Part shown: positions 1 through 9,504 of the stretch, piece by piece | Position numbering within the stretch: the stretch's first letter is position 1 | Layout: each line of letters starts with the position of its first letter | Assembly (NCBI GenBank): GCA_958352885.1 | Contig: CATWQI010000001.1 | Span: 310,001-374,000 of the forward strand | DNA length: 64,000 bases | Origin: an uncultured Duncaniella sp. | GTDB lineage: Bacteria > Bacteroidota > Bacteroidia > Bacteroidales > Muribaculaceae | Reading direction: 5' to 3' | Made by a program: the position numbers and the translations under genes | The notes under the pieces: model-generated | Databases searched by the model: none | Seen by the model: only the letters and a program-made list of their open reading frames with translations | Told to the model about the DNA's origin: nothing

Positions 1-1256
1 AGCCCGTATATGGCATAAATAATGATGAATCAATTCCTAAAGATGCCACCGAACTTTCATTCCAAGGTATCAAAGTAGACATTCCCGAAGGGCAGAAATT
101 CGGCATGTATATCAAGCTTAATACTAAGGAAGGTCCGTCGGATTCCGGCATTGACGCTAACCATACCTACTTCTTTTCTGAATCACACCTTAACACCGAT
201 TATCTCTGGGCACCGAAACCCGGGGAGAATGTAAGCACCAAGGGAGATGCAAATACATCTAACTCCGAATATCTGAATGCGGACAGCAGTAACCCCACCA
301 AGGCTATTCATGCCGCCACATTCACACGAGAAGACGGAATGATTCGTCTATGCTTCGAAGACTGGTATAATTCTTCATACGGATTCGATTCCGACTTTGA
401 CCTTAACGATATGGTGTTTTATCTTGCAGGCGTTCTCGGAACAGAAGACAACCCGACGGTAGACCCCAACGGTGAAGAGCCTGAACCTTACGAATGGATT
501 ATCGCCGCCGAGGACCTCGGAGGCACCTACGACTGGGACTTCAATGACCTCGTGGCAGGCGTACAATGCGTGTCGACAAACTATCCGATTGATTCCGAGA
601 ATGCAGGTCAGACTGACGAAGATACTAAAATCGAGTATACCAAAGTGACTGTAAGCCCCCTTGCATCCGGAGGCACGCTCCCAATTTACCTTATATACAC
701 AGGTGAACTATATGACCCCACGAACAAGACATCGACTCCTTTGAGCAACTATGTGGTAAACAAGGAATTCCACAATTGGCTTGGTGGAACAGTGTCAATA
801 CCTATAAATGTCGGCTCATCAGTCACCGCCAAAGGGGAAGAAGTAACATTCTATGTGCCGGGAGCATATACACTGTCAGCTCATTCAAAGTATTCTGCCT
901 CGGACAACAAGAATAATATGGGAGGCTTCTGGGTACTCGTAGGCTCTTCCGACGAACCGGTCAATATGCCGTCTACCGGAAGTGTTGGCAACCTTCATGA
1001 ACTATCCACATTGCCCTCTGGGAAGGATATCCATTATGTCAAACATCCCATTCCCGATGATGACTCGGCTCTTGCACCTCAGATGATTTGTGTGGAATGC
1101 ACATGGTTGTGGCCACGCGAACAGATAGATATCCGCAAGGCATATCCCGCAAGCTCCGGAAATCCCGGATTTGAAAACTGGGTCAGCAATCCGTCAATAC
1201 TTGGCGAATGGTACGGTGAAGGGAAATATGTCACCGACGCGGTAGTAGCGAAGTAA
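1..1256 (+). CDS. Secreted acidic repeat protein, 5'-truncated (DUF4114/DUF4842-like)
   Basis: The reading frame is open from base 3, so the gene begins upstream of the window; the first ATG at 105 is internal. The visible part is acidic and rich in Asp, Asn, Gly and Ser, as in secreted cell-surface proteins. Two similar motifs stand out: DSDFDLNDMVFYL near 386-424 and YDWDFNDLVAGV near 527-562. Such D-x-D-(F/L)-N-D-(L/M)-V motifs are typical of the calcium-binding-like DUF4114 and DUF4842/LruC-type domains found in Bacteroidales surface and adhesin-like proteins. No enzyme motif is visible. A hairpin terminator follows the stop at once. The substrate or partner is unknown; the family assignment rests on motifs only. 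Confidence 0.55.
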   Translation, partial: PVYGINNDESIPKDATELSFQGIKVDIPEGQKFGMYIKLNTKEGPSDSGIDANHTYFFSESHLNTDYLWAPKPGENVSTKGDANTSNSEYLNADSSNPTKAIHAATFTREDGMIRLCFEDWYNSSYGFDSDFDLNDMVFYLAGVLGTEDNPTVDPNGEEPEPYEWIIAAEDLGGTYDWDFNDLVAGVQCVSTNYPIDSENAGQTDEDTKIEYTKVTVSPLASGGTLPIYLIYTGELYDPTNKTSTPLSNYVVNKEFHNWLGGTVSIPINVGSSVTAKGEEVTFYVPGAYTLSAHSKYSASDNKNNMGGFWVLVGSSDEPVNMPSTGSVGNLHELSTLPSGKDIHYVKHPIPDDDSALAPQMICVECTWLWPREQIDIRKAYPASSGNPGFENWVSNPSILGEWYGEGKYVTDAVVAK

Positions 1257-1301
1257 AAATTTATATGCACTAAATCAATTAATTTAAGTAATTAGGAAAT
1301 G

Positions 1302-1340
1302 GCAGCGAGCCGCAGTGATTGCGCCTCGCTGCTGATTTTT
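1302..1340 (+). terminator. Rho-independent terminator of the surface-protein gene
   Basis: GCAGCGAG at 1302-1309 pairs with CTCGCTGC at 1325-1332, and TGATTTTT follows. It sits 45 bp after the stop codon. Confidence 0.75.
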
Positions 1341-1487
1341 GTGGTTCTCGCCCTCTTTTCGGTGGTCACGGACGTATAATCTCAGGACGAATTATCTTTT
1401 AGATTCTCTGATATTATATATGAAGATACTTGTATCTGAAGAAAAAACAAGCATCCTTTACAAGTTACAACTTCGATGATACGTCAG

Positions 1488-1520
1488 AGTAAAAGAAAGC
1501 CCCAGGCTGATGCCCGAGGC
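1488..1520 (-). terminator. Terminator of the prs-peptidase operon
   Basis: On the minus strand GCCTCGGGC pairs with GCCTGGGGC across an ATCA loop, with two non-canonical positions, and TTTCTTTT follows. It sits about 45 bp beyond the peptidase stop. Confidence 0.6.
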
Positions 1521-1563
1521 TTACAAATTTTTATCCGGAATGGGGAATAATAACCGATGAAAG

Positions 1564-3744
1564 TTACTTCTCAGAGGTTGATGTCTGAGCTCCCGCATCG
1601 GCTGATGCCTGAGGTTTCAGCCAGCGGTCAAACCAACGGAAGAAGAGACGCTGCCACATTATTGCGTTCTGGGGCTTGAGTATCCAGTGGTTCTCATCGG
1701 GGAAAATCACCATCTCGGCAGGAATGCCGCGAAGCTTGGCAGCATTAAACGCCATCTCGCCCTGCGATGACAGGATACGGTAGTCATACTCACCGTGCGA
1801 AATCATGATTGGGGTATCCCAGTTGTCAACGAAACGATGGGGTGACAGAGCGAATGTGCGCTGCGCTATCGGATTATCCTTGCGCCAGAATGCACCATAA
1901 TCAGGAGCATCGGCAGTGTTAGCAGGGACATTCACGGCACCTCCGCCCATATCCCAGTTGGCAAACCACATCTCCTCTGTCTCAAGATACTGCGCCTCCA
2001 TGTTGAATATACCGGCATGAGCCAGAAGGGCAGCAAAACGCTTGTTGTGGTTACCGGCGAGCCAGTACACCGAGAATCCGCCATAGCTTGCACCGGTAGC
2101 GCCGATACGCGCACCGTCAACATAAGGATACTGCTTCATGTAGTCAACTGCGCTAAGGTAGTCACGCATATTCTGACCGCCGTAATCGCCTGAAATCTGA
2201 GCGTTCCACTCGGTTCCGAAACCGGGAAGACCGCGACGGTTAGGAGCGATGACAATGTAACCGTTTGCCGCCATGAGAGCAAGATTCCAACGGTAGCTCC
2301 AGAACTGGCTCACAGCCTGCTGGGGACCACCCTGGCAGTAAAGCAGAGCGGGATATGTCTTGGTGGAATCGAAATCGTGGGGATATACCGCCCATACAAG
2401 CATCTCCTTGCCGTCAGTAGTGGGAACCATCTTCTTCTCCACAACCGGCATCTTGAGTGATGCAAGCAGCTCGGTATTGACATTTGAAATCTGCTTTACC
2501 TCGCCTGCGTTCACGGCATAAATCTCATTGGGGTAAAGCATGGAGTGACGCATTGTCACAAGTGTCTGCTCGTCAACGGGAGCAAGTGCGGCATAATCAC
2601 AAAGACCGTCAGCCACAACCTTTACCTCTTTGGTAGCGATATCGAGCGAGAACACGGGTGTCACACCATCCTTCGGAGCGATGAAATAGAGCGACTTCCC
2701 GGAAGGATTCCATGCTATCTCCGATGCTGCGTAATCCCAGTCGGCGGTCAGGTCAGTCTTCTCGCCTGTCGCCACATCGAGGAGGAAGATGCGGTTCTTA
2801 TCGCTCTCATAGCCATCATGTTCCATTGAGAGCCAAGCCACATACTTGCCGTCGGGCGAATAAGCCGGATTGGTATCGTAACCCATCATCCCCTCGGTGA
2901 GATTACGTGTGCTCTTGTCTGCAAGGTTATAGAGGTAGAGGTCGGAGTTGGTGGAAATAGCATATTCCATACCGTCCTTCTTGCGTGACACATAGATGAG
3001 CGACTGGCTGTCAGGAGCCCATGCGAATGACTCTATGCCGCCGAATGGCTTAACAGGAGACTCGAACCGGGGCTCGTCAGCCATAATGTCAATCACATTT
3101 GTCACCTTCGAGCCGTCAAACTCTCCAAGGAAAGGATGCGGAATCTCGGTCACCCACTCGTCCCAATGCTTGTACATGAGGTCGTCAATCACACGACCGG
3201 TAGCATCAGGAAGGTCGGGATATATATCCTTTGCGTCACGTGAGTACTTAAGGGTTGACACGAGAATGATATGCTTCTCGTCAGGTGACAGGAGGAAACC
3301 CTGCACACCGTTCTCAACCTCGGTGATCTGCTTTCTGCCGGAACCGTCGGCATTCATCACCCATACCTGGGGCACACCGTTGGCTGGATAGATGAAAGCT
3401 ATCTGCTCACCCTTGTTAACCCACACGAAGTTCCCTTCGGACGAGGCGGTACGGGTGATACGCTGGAGATTGGAGCCATCGACATCCATGGTGTAAAGAT
3501 CGTTGTTGCTCTTGTTCTTCTCCACGCTTTCGTAAGAGATGCCGAAAAGCACTTTGCGGGTATCGGGTGACACTTGCACTGACGATACACGACCGAGCGC
3601 CTCAAGCGCATCGATGTCAAACACTCCGGTAGCGCTCTTGAAATCAGGCTTGTCTATGAGCCCGGCTTCTTTCTCGCCGCCGGACTGGCACGACACGAGC
3701 GATCCGGCGATAAGTGCTGTCGCCATGATTGATTTGAAATTCAT
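1564..3744 (-). CDS. S9-family prolyl oligopeptidase-type peptidase, lipoprotein
   Basis: A 726-residue serine peptidase of the acylaminoacyl/dipeptidyl peptidase type. The N-terminus is a lipoprotein signal ending in LVSC (Cys19), so the enzyme is probably anchored in the envelope. Residues about 40-450 form the WD/TolB-like beta-propeller (repeated D-G-S-x-L and S-P-D-G motifs). The C-terminal alpha/beta-hydrolase carries GASYGG with Ser553, EYDYR with Asp654 and ENHW with His686, a complete catalytic triad. The family removes short peptides from N-termini or cleaves oligopeptides; the exact specificity cannot be read. It starts 15 bp after the prs stop, so the two are probably co-transcribed. 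Length is normal for the family. Confidence 0.9.
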   Translation of the reverse strand: MNFKSIMATALIAGSLVSCQSGGEKEAGLIDKPDFKSATGVFDIDALEALGRVSSVQVSPDTRKVLFGISYESVEKNKSNNDLYTMDVDGSNLQRITRTASSEGNFVWVNKGEQIAFIYPANGVPQVWVMNADGSGRKQITEVENGVQGFLLSPDEKHIILVSTLKYSRDAKDIYPDLPDATGRVIDDLMYKHWDEWVTEIPHPFLGEFDGSKVTNVIDIMADEPRFESPVKPFGGIESFAWAPDSQSLIYVSRKKDGMEYAISTNSDLYLYNLADKSTRNLTEGMMGYDTNPAYSPDGKYVAWLSMEHDGYESDKNRIFLLDVATGEKTDLTADWDYAASEIAWNPSGKSLYFIAPKDGVTPVFSLDIATKEVKVVADGLCDYAALAPVDEQTLVTMRHSMLYPNEIYAVNAGEVKQISNVNTELLASLKMPVVEKKMVPTTDGKEMLVWAVYPHDFDSTKTYPALLYCQGGPQQAVSQFWSYRWNLALMAANGYIVIAPNRRGLPGFGTEWNAQISGDYGGQNMRDYLSAVDYMKQYPYVDGARIGATGASYGGFSVYWLAGNHNKRFAALLAHAGIFNMEAQYLETEEMWFANWDMGGGAVNVPANTADAPDYGAFWRKDNPIAQRTFALSPHRFVDNWDTPIMISHGEYDYRILSSQGEMAFNAAKLRGIPAEMVIFPDENHWILKPQNAIMWQRLFFRWFDRWLKPQASADAGAQTSTSEK

Positions 3745-3759
3745 AATCTGGTTATGGTG

Positions 3760-4704
3760 TTACTTTATAAGGTACTGAGAAGAGATTGATTCGTGGGTAT
3801 GTACGCGACGGATAGTGTCGGCAAATAAACGGGCTACAGAGAGGATGGTCGCCTTCTTGCAATTCTTGTTGAAGGGGATGGAGTTGGTAAACATCATCTC
3901 GGTCAGCGCGCAGTTGTCCACACGCTCGGAAGCAGGGTCTGACATTATTGCGTGCGAGCAAAGAGCACGTACAGAGCGCGCGCCGCTCGACATCATCAGG
4001 TCGGCAGCCTTAGTGATAGTACCGGCTGTATCCACCATGTCGTCAATGAGGATGACATCCTTGTCCTTCACGTCGCCAATCACGGTCATCTGAGCCACCA
4101 CGTTGGCTTTGGCACGCTGTTTGTGGCACAGCACCAAGGGCACATTGAGGTACTTGGCATAGCTGTTGGCACGCTTTGCACCGCCCACGTCGGGCGAAGC
4201 GATGACAAGGTTCTCAAGCTTGAGCGACTGGATGTAGGGGATAAACACCGAAGAGGCATAGAGATGATCCACAGGGATGTCGAAGAAACCCTGAATCTGG
4301 TCAGCATGGAGATCCATGGTGATCACACGGTCCACACCGGCGGTGGTGAGCAGGTCTGCCACCAGCTTGGCGGCAATCGACACACGAGGCTTGTCCTTAC
4401 GATCCTGACGCGCCCATCCGAAGTAGGGCATCACTGCAATGATTGAAGCTGCCGAAGCACGCTTGGCGGCATCAATCATGAGCAGAAGCTCCATGAGATT
4501 GTCGGAGTTCGGGAAGGTGGACTGCACAAGGTACACCTCGCATCCGCGGATAGACTCCTCGAACGATACTTCAAACTCGCCATCAGCAAAGTACTGGATG
4601 TTCATTTTACCAAGGTTGCAACCAAGGTCGCGGCAAATTTCCTCAGCCATATAATGTGACTTTGTACCTGAGAAAACTTTGATTGGTGGAAGGTTATCAA
4701 TCAT
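3760..4704 (-). CDS. prs: Ribose-phosphate pyrophosphokinase
   Basis: The 314-residue enzyme makes PRPP from ribose 5-phosphate and ATP for nucleotide, His and Trp synthesis in the cytoplasm. The class I family pattern is clear. There is an N-terminal F-S-G-T-K-S segment, FADGE near residue 41, the flexible-loop region with YFGWARQDRK near residue 97, MDLHADQIQGFF near 130, and the PRPP-binding loop VILIDDMVDTAGT at about 217-229. Length matches bacterial Prs (about 315). A TAnnTTTG promoter lies directly upstream and the S9 peptidase follows 15 bp downstream. All catalytic segments look intact. Confidence 0.97.
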   Translation of the reverse strand: MIDNLPPIKVFSGTKSHYMAEEICRDLGCNLGKMNIQYFADGEFEVSFEESIRGCEVYLVQSTFPNSDNLMELLLMIDAAKRASAASIIAVMPYFGWARQDRKDKPRVSIAAKLVADLLTTAGVDRVITMDLHADQIQGFFDIPVDHLYASSVFIPYIQSLKLENLVIASPDVGGAKRANSYAKYLNVPLVLCHKQRAKANVVAQMTVIGDVKDKDVILIDDMVDTAGTITKAADLMMSSGARSVRALCSHAIMSDPASERVDNCALTEMMFTNSIPFNKNCKKATILSVARLFADTIRRVHTHESISSQYLIK

Positions 4705-4732
4705 AGTGGGTGATAATGATGTAATTCTGGTG

Positions 4733-4762
4733 CAAAATTACGAAAAATACCGATTCGTTAAA
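4733..4762 (-). promoter_or_regulatory. prs promoter
   Basis: The minus strand has TAATTTTG at 4740-4733 (the Bacteroidetes -7 element) and a weak -33 TTTA 18 bp upstream. The predicted leader is about 20-25 nt. Confidence 0.6.
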
Positions 4763-4788
4763 GTTAATTGACATAATAAAATAAACAG

Positions 4789-4829
4789 AAAGTTGGAAAG
4801 TGAGTCGTAAAAGACTACTTTCCAACTTT
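4789..4829 (-). terminator. Terminator after the AspT/YidE-type transporter
   Basis: AAAGTTGGAAAGT (4789-4801) and ACTTTCCAACTTT (4817-4829) form a perfect 13-bp stem with a 15-nt loop. T-rich sequence follows on the minus strand. T residues also follow on the plus strand, so it could work in both directions. Confidence 0.75.
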
Positions 4830-4867
4830 TTGAGTCCGATATCTCTTTTCCGGATTATTGACCCGGA

Positions 4868-6517
4868 TTACATGAAGCAAAGCACGAGAGCCTGCGCAGC
4901 CACCACTCGGAGGAACATCGTGAGCGGATACACTGTGGAGTAAGCCACCGCAGGAGCATCACTGCCGGTCGAGTTGTTGGCATAGGCAAGCGCGGGGGGA
5001 TCGGTGCATCCGCCCGACACAAGACCCATTATGGTGAGATAATTGATTTTGTATACACCTCGGGCTATGAAGCCTACCACAAGCAGAGGCACGAAAGTTA
5101 TGATGAAGCCCCAGATAACCCACCACATACCGGTGGAGTTGAACACCGTATCGGCGAATCCGGCACCCGAGGAAATACCAACGGAGGCAAGGAACAGACA
5201 GATGCCGAGCTCACGCATCAGCAACGAGGCTGACGACGAGGTATAGGTGACAAGCTTGAACTTGTATCCGAAACGGCTCAGAAGAATAGCCACAACAAGA
5301 GGACCGCCGGCGAGACCGAGCTTCATACCGAAGCCTACGTTGATGGAACCTACTATGATACCGAAGAGGATACCTACAAATATTGTGATAAGGTTGGGCT
5401 GGTTTAGACGCTTCATCGAGTTACCCAGACGGGTGCTGAGACGCTCTATGTCGTTAAGGTCGCCCACCACTACAAGGCGGTCACCCACCTGGAGGCGAAG
5501 AGAGGGTGAAGCGAGAAGGTCCACGCCTGCACGGTTGACACGGGTACAGTTGAGCGAGTAAGCGGTATGTAGACGCAGGTCGCCGAGAGGCACACCATTG
5601 TACTTGTTCTGAGTCACAAGAATACGGCGTGAGAACACCTGGCTCTGCACCTCTTCCCAATCCATATCTATTTCATGACCTATCACACCCTGGAATTTAA
5701 GCTCAGCTTCGGGCGAAAGCACCACATATATCTTATCACCCACATGAAGCACAGTCTTTGATGTGGGGATTACCACCTTGCCGTCCTCGCCCATGAGACG
5801 CGACACCACGAAGTCACAGTCGAGAATCTGGTGAAGTTCATAGAGGGACTTACCGTCAATAAGCTTGTTGGTCACCTCAAACGATACTATCTGTGGTTTC
5901 TGCTGGCTACTCTCAATTTCATCCTCGATGGCACGGATCTCATCGTCTGTCTTAATCTTGAACACTGCTTTCACAATGAGCATTGACAGGATGATGCCAA
6001 TAACACCAAGGGGATAAGCCGCCGCATAGCCCATAGCCATAACATTGATAGCGTCAGTAGAGCCTGCAGCCTGTTGAGCAGCCGCAAGACCGGGGGTGTT
6101 GGTCACAGCACCTGACATGACGCCCACCAAAGCAGATATCTCGGTGTTACCGTCAATGTAAAAGATGGCAAGAACTATCCCGACGTTTAGCAGGATTATC
6201 AGCACGGCGAGCGCATTGAGCAGAACCCCGCCCTTCTTAAACGAAGAGAAGAAGCCGGGACCAACCTGGATGCCTATCGCAAAGATAAACAGGATTAGAC
6301 CGAACTCACGCACGAACTTGAGTACCTCCGGATTGACCATATAGCCGAAATGTCCCATGATGATACCCACGAACAGCACAAACGTGACACCAAGCGAGAT
6401 GCCACCCACCTTGAGCTTTCCAAGGTAGATACCCGAGGCTATCACAAAGGAATAAAGCACAAGTGTGCTCGCAAGCGATGTATGCCCGGGTCCGATTAAT
6501 TCAATTAACCATTCCAT
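4868..6517 (-). CDS. AspT/YidE/YbjL-type membrane transporter with two TrkA-C domains
   Basis: A 549-residue inner-membrane protein with the duplicated fold of the aspartate:alanine exchanger (AAEx) family. There are about five N-terminal helices with the hallmark GVMSGAVTNTPGL near residue 130. Two RCK/TrkA-C-like cytoplasmic domains follow (about 210-290 and 295-375), then a second membrane half with GLVSGGCTDPPALAYA, the repeat of the first hallmark. Family members exchange amino acids or organic acids. The substrate here is not determinable, and the Bacteroidales homologues are usually labelled only as putative transporters. It has its own upstream promoter and downstream terminator, so it is probably monocistronic. 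Confidence 0.88.
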   Translation of the reverse strand: MEWLIELIGPGHTSLASTLVLYSFVIASGIYLGKLKVGGISLGVTFVLFVGIIMGHFGYMVNPEVLKFVREFGLILFIFAIGIQVGPGFFSSFKKGGVLLNALAVLIILLNVGIVLAIFYIDGNTEISALVGVMSGAVTNTPGLAAAQQAAGSTDAINVMAMGYAAAYPLGVIGIILSMLIVKAVFKIKTDDEIRAIEDEIESSQQKPQIVSFEVTNKLIDGKSLYELHQILDCDFVVSRLMGEDGKVVIPTSKTVLHVGDKIYVVLSPEAELKFQGVIGHEIDMDWEEVQSQVFSRRILVTQNKYNGVPLGDLRLHTAYSLNCTRVNRAGVDLLASPSLRLQVGDRLVVVGDLNDIERLSTRLGNSMKRLNQPNLITIFVGILFGIIVGSINVGFGMKLGLAGGPLVVAILLSRFGYKFKLVTYTSSSASLLMRELGICLFLASVGISSGAGFADTVFNSTGMWWVIWGFIITFVPLLVVGFIARGVYKINYLTIMGLVSGGCTDPPALAYANNSTGSDAPAVAYSTVYPLTMFLRVVAAQALVLCFM

Positions 6518-6645
6518 ATATTATAATTACAATCTTTTTACCTGACTAAGCCGTCTCTCACCTGCTCTATGCGTTCCAGTATCATAGGACAGTAAAAATC
6601 ACGGAGTTGTGTCACAAATTAGGATAGATTAGTTTTTTGAAAGTG

Positions 6646-6678
6646 CAAAGGTACGACTATTTTCTCAAATTTTAACAA
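6646..6678 (-). promoter_or_regulatory. Promoter of the AspT/YidE-type transporter gene
   Basis: The minus strand reads TTTG at 6678-6675, a 21-bp gap, then TACCTTTG at 6653-6646. This matches the Bacteroidetes TTTG / TAnnTTTG consensus. The leader would be about 120 nt. Confidence 0.7.
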
Positions 6679-6795
6679 ATCAATAAGGAAATTTTTCATT
6701 AATCTGCGGAGTTAATCCGCTATGAAACTTAGAGGCGGGAAACTTAGAGCTCACCGCACATCAATGGCGGCACATCAATGGCATGGTAAACGAAG

Positions 6796-6828
6796 GACCC
6801 CGCAGATGCTTCACGCATTGGCGGGGTC
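6796..6828 (-). terminator. Possible terminator of the susC-peptidase operon
   Basis: GACCCCGC (6796-6803) pairs perfectly with GCGGGGTC (6821-6828). It lies about 100 bp beyond the last gene of the operon but has no good T-run, so factor-independent function is uncertain. Confidence 0.4.
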
Positions 6829-6931
6829 TCATAAAACTATTAGATATTGCGAATTACATTTCTACTGTATACATACTACATATCTCATTTCGTATGTAAA
6901 AACATTATTCATACGTAAAAACTTTGCTTGA

Positions 6932-8161
6932 TTATTCGAGTACGGAGACGTTGTCACGATTAATTGCGCCGGAAAATTCGGATGGAATCGCCGTTGCAAT
7001 CCGCGCAGACATCTTAGCTCCGGGGGTTGCCACATATGATTTAGCAACTGATGCCATATCTGCAGCAGACGCAGCAGACGGGGCTGGCAATTCATGGAAT
7101 CTTACAAGAACAGGGGTCATCATGGAGCAAAGTGAGCCCAGACGGGTTGAAGAACTTAGAGTCATGGATGAGAATGCCTCCAATCTGAGAGCATCGACAT
7201 TGTAACCTGCCCATGAGCCATTATCCTTAAACTGCCCGAGTGTCATTCCTTCACCATCCTCTTCCTCGTATGTCCAGTCAATATCCATGCTCACGGAAGA
7301 GTTCCATGTCAGATAGCCTGCTTCAGTATCCCACAGCACGCTGTGTACCTTATAGGCACCGTTATCACCAAGATAATTACCGGCTGCAATCTGTGTGTTA
7401 CCACTAGCCGTAGCGTAGGTAATAGGCATTGAAAGTCCTATAGTCGGCAGGTCGATGCTATAAGCGGTACCGGTTTTGTTTACTTCAGCAAAGAAGTAAT
7501 AAGTACCCCCGTTAGATGCATTCACATATAACAGCATATAGTCATCAGCGGCGACATCCTTGGTGAAATCCATCTGTCGGATAGTAATTTCGTCGCTGAC
7601 AGGACCGGCTGTGTAGACAACAGAGCCGGTACGAAGGTGACCTGTGTTGTTAGCGGAAAGGGTTATTGTGAGTTCTCCGTTCTCGTACACAGGAGTAATC
7701 CAGTCATAGTCAGTGTATACCTCAACAGGGACATTCGCCTTGAGTGTGTATGCGACTGTGCGTGCCACATCATTTACCTTCACATCTGTCTCACCGTCAA
7801 GGAGCACTATAATACCGCTCTGGATGATTGCGACCTGAGCCTGCTTTTCGCCTGCCTTGATGGTAAGCATCGCGCTACGACCGTCAATCGAGCCGTTTAA
7901 GTCAACGTTTACTATCACCTTGTTTCCCTCTACCGCTGTGGAAATCCAGCCGGTCTGGTCATTTGAGGTAACAGTGAGAGGTTCATTGGTATCAACCACG
8001 ATGGTACCCTGCGACGGAGCAGCATCAAACGAGGTCTCACGGCTGAGGATGGTGAGCTGGTTGGCTGTCGGATCCTCAAAGTATACATCGTCATCGTTGC
8101 ACGATGTGAACGCGATGGTGGCAACGAGTGCCAGCATCAGTGTATTGAATATCTTTTTCAT
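6932..8161 (-). CDS. BACON-domain lipoprotein of the susC-peptidase operon
   Basis: A 409-residue outer-surface lipoprotein (signal ending FTSC, Cys21). Two tandem BACON-like beta-sandwich domains (about 38-115 and 120-200) carry the usual W-I-(S/T) and N-x-(G/T)-x-x-R-(T/S)-(G/A) segments; such domains commonly tether or space glycan- or mucin-binding surface proteins. Residues 205-340 look like a further beta-rich domain. The last 85 residues are low-complexity, Ala/Ser-rich and unlike the rest. It is the last gene of a five-gene operon, 12 bp after the DUF4302 gene. A surface ligand-binding role beside the SusCD pair is inferred. Confidence 0.75.
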   Translation of the reverse strand: MKKIFNTLMLALVATIAFTSCNDDDVYFEDPTANQLTILSRETSFDAAPSQGTIVVDTNEPLTVTSNDQTGWISTAVEGNKVIVNVDLNGSIDGRSAMLTIKAGEKQAQVAIIQSGIIVLLDGETDVKVNDVARTVAYTLKANVPVEVYTDYDWITPVYENGELTITLSANNTGHLRTGSVVYTAGPVSDEITIRQMDFTKDVAADDYMLLYVNASNGGTYYFFAEVNKTGTAYSIDLPTIGLSMPITYATASGNTQIAAGNYLGDNGAYKVHSVLWDTEAGYLTWNSSVSMDIDWTYEEEDGEGMTLGQFKDNGSWAGYNVDALRLEAFSSMTLSSSTRLGSLCSMMTPVLVRFHELPAPSAASAADMASVAKSYVATPGAKMSARIATAIPSEFSGAINRDNVSVLE

Positions 8162-8173
8162 ATCGCTGTTCTG

Positions 8174-9496
8174 TTATTTTTTAACGAGTGACTGTACATA
8201 GACAAGCTGATATGAGCCTGTCACAAATAACCAGGGTGATGTTGCCCCGGCAACTGAACCGGTGCTGCTTACTGTGCCGGTAAAATGCCACACAATAAAT
8301 GAAGTGCACTGAATCGAGGTATAGTCATTGGTTGTAAAGATGTATGTGCCGGGGTTGTCAAGATCCTTCTTGATGTACATACCGCAGTCAGTCGACCATG
8401 AGAAGCTGCCTGAACCGGTAGCCGGGTCAAGCGCCCAGCCACATAGCCAATAGAATTCGTTACCGTCAACTCCTACCTGCTGCGAGTTGATTTCAAGGCA
8501 TCCGTTTGACTTGTTAAATGATGCTACAACATCAAATGCTGACGAGAGCCCCTTAATCAGGTAACGGTTATTAGCCTTATCGGGCTCAAGGGTCACGTTG
8601 ATTGAACGAGTTCCGTTATTGTACTTCAGCGAGAACTCACCTTCAAATTCATCAAAGAACGCATAATCATCAGGGATAGCGCCGGCAAGTGAAATCTGGT
8701 TGCCGTTAGAGTCTGTACCTGAGTAGGTGAGGTTGTCAGGATTGAAATCAAGAGTCTCCACAGTAGCTCCGTTGAGCTGGAGTGGTGCCAGGAAGCGTAT
8801 ACCGGTTGTTGTCGGGATGAAATACTCACCCGCCATCTGGTCCTCTCCTTCGCCCCAGGACACCTCCATGTAACGGTCATTCTGGTAGATGGTGCAATAC
8901 AATGGAGTAGAGCCGACAGAACCTGTGGCTGCGGTGGCGAACATACTTTCCGACATATCAACTGTAGCCTTGAGATATGATTCGGCATCCTGTGCAAGAG
9001 GACGAAGATACATTAGGTTGCCTGTACGCTTGCCCTTGAGGGTTATAAGGTCGGGGGAGACATTAAGAATCATGAATTCGAAGTCGCCGTCATAGCCCTG
9101 GTAGTTGGATGACGAAGGTGTGGCAAAGAAGTGCATCAAGGTGTTGTAAGAGTCAAATGAAAGGATTGGGCCATTGTCATTTGTCAGCTTATACAGGCTT
9201 GATTCGAACTGCCCCGGGGCAAGTTCGCACCCCACGGTCACGTTAGAGTCATCGAATTTCACAGTGTAAACGAAACCGCCGTACCTGATTTCGGAATCGG
9301 GATAGTAATCAAACGCCCATCCGTACTCCGAGTTCATAAGCGCCTGCTTCGCATTATCGAGAGTGGCCTGCATACGCTCAGACGGAGACTCGTCAAACAC
9401 ATCGTCCTGGTCCTTCAGACATGACTGCAGCAATGTAGTGGACAGTGCAAGCAGTGTGACTAAGAAAAATTTATTTAATCGCATAGTTACGTTCAT
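8174..9496 (-). CDS. DUF4302 lipoprotein
   Basis: A 440-residue lipoprotein (signal ending LQSC). The true start may be the second Met at 9484, which gives a cleaner signal peptide. The segments SERMQATLDNAKQAL and GWAFDYYPD and the Tyr/Phe-rich beta pattern match DUF4302, a family found almost only in Bacteroidetes operons next to SusCD and a putative zinc peptidase. No catalytic motif is visible. It sits 8 bp from the upstream peptidase gene and 12 bp from the downstream BACON gene. It is probably a surface-exposed accessory of the SusCD complex; the ligand is unknown. Confidence 0.8.
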   Translation of the reverse strand: MNVTMRLNKFFLVTLLALSTTLLQSCLKDQDDVFDESPSERMQATLDNAKQALMNSEYGWAFDYYPDSEIRYGGFVYTVKFDDSNVTVGCELAPGQFESSLYKLTNDNGPILSFDSYNTLMHFFATPSSSNYQGYDGDFEFMILNVSPDLITLKGKRTGNLMYLRPLAQDAESYLKATVDMSESMFATAATGSVGSTPLYCTIYQNDRYMEVSWGEGEDQMAGEYFIPTTTGIRFLAPLQLNGATVETLDFNPDNLTYSGTDSNGNQISLAGAIPDDYAFFDEFEGEFSLKYNNGTRSINVTLEPDKANNRYLIKGLSSAFDVVASFNKSNGCLEINSQQVGVDGNEFYWLCGWALDPATGSGSFSWSTDCGMYIKKDLDNPGTYIFTTNDYTSIQCTSFIVWHFTGTVSSTGSVAGATSPWLFVTGSYQLVYVQSLVKK

Positions 9497-9504
9497 TTAA
9501 TAGA

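Larger units (their letters stand above)
1257..1563. other. Convergent intergenic region
   Basis: The gap lies between the end of the plus-strand surface-protein gene and the end of the minus-strand peptidase gene. It holds one terminator for each side, at 1302-1340 and 1488-1520. The AT-rich middle (about 1341-1487) shows no coding frame, RNA gene or clear promoter. Confidence 0.6.
6518..6931. other. Intergenic region between transporter promoter and BACON gene end
   Basis: The part near 6517 holds the transporter promoter. The part near 6796-6828 holds a strong hairpin. CACATCAATGGC is repeated twice in tandem around 6757-6780. No convincing coding frame is present; the plus-strand frame starting at 6722 has no family features and overlaps the hairpin. 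Confidence 0.5.

Noticed and set aside
3952..4446. Plus-strand open frame over prs
   Set aside because: Antisense mirror of a conserved housekeeping gene; His-rich artefact composition.
6722..6931. Short plus-strand open frame in the intergenic region
   Set aside because: No promoter, no family features, and it overlaps the strong hairpin at 6796-6828.
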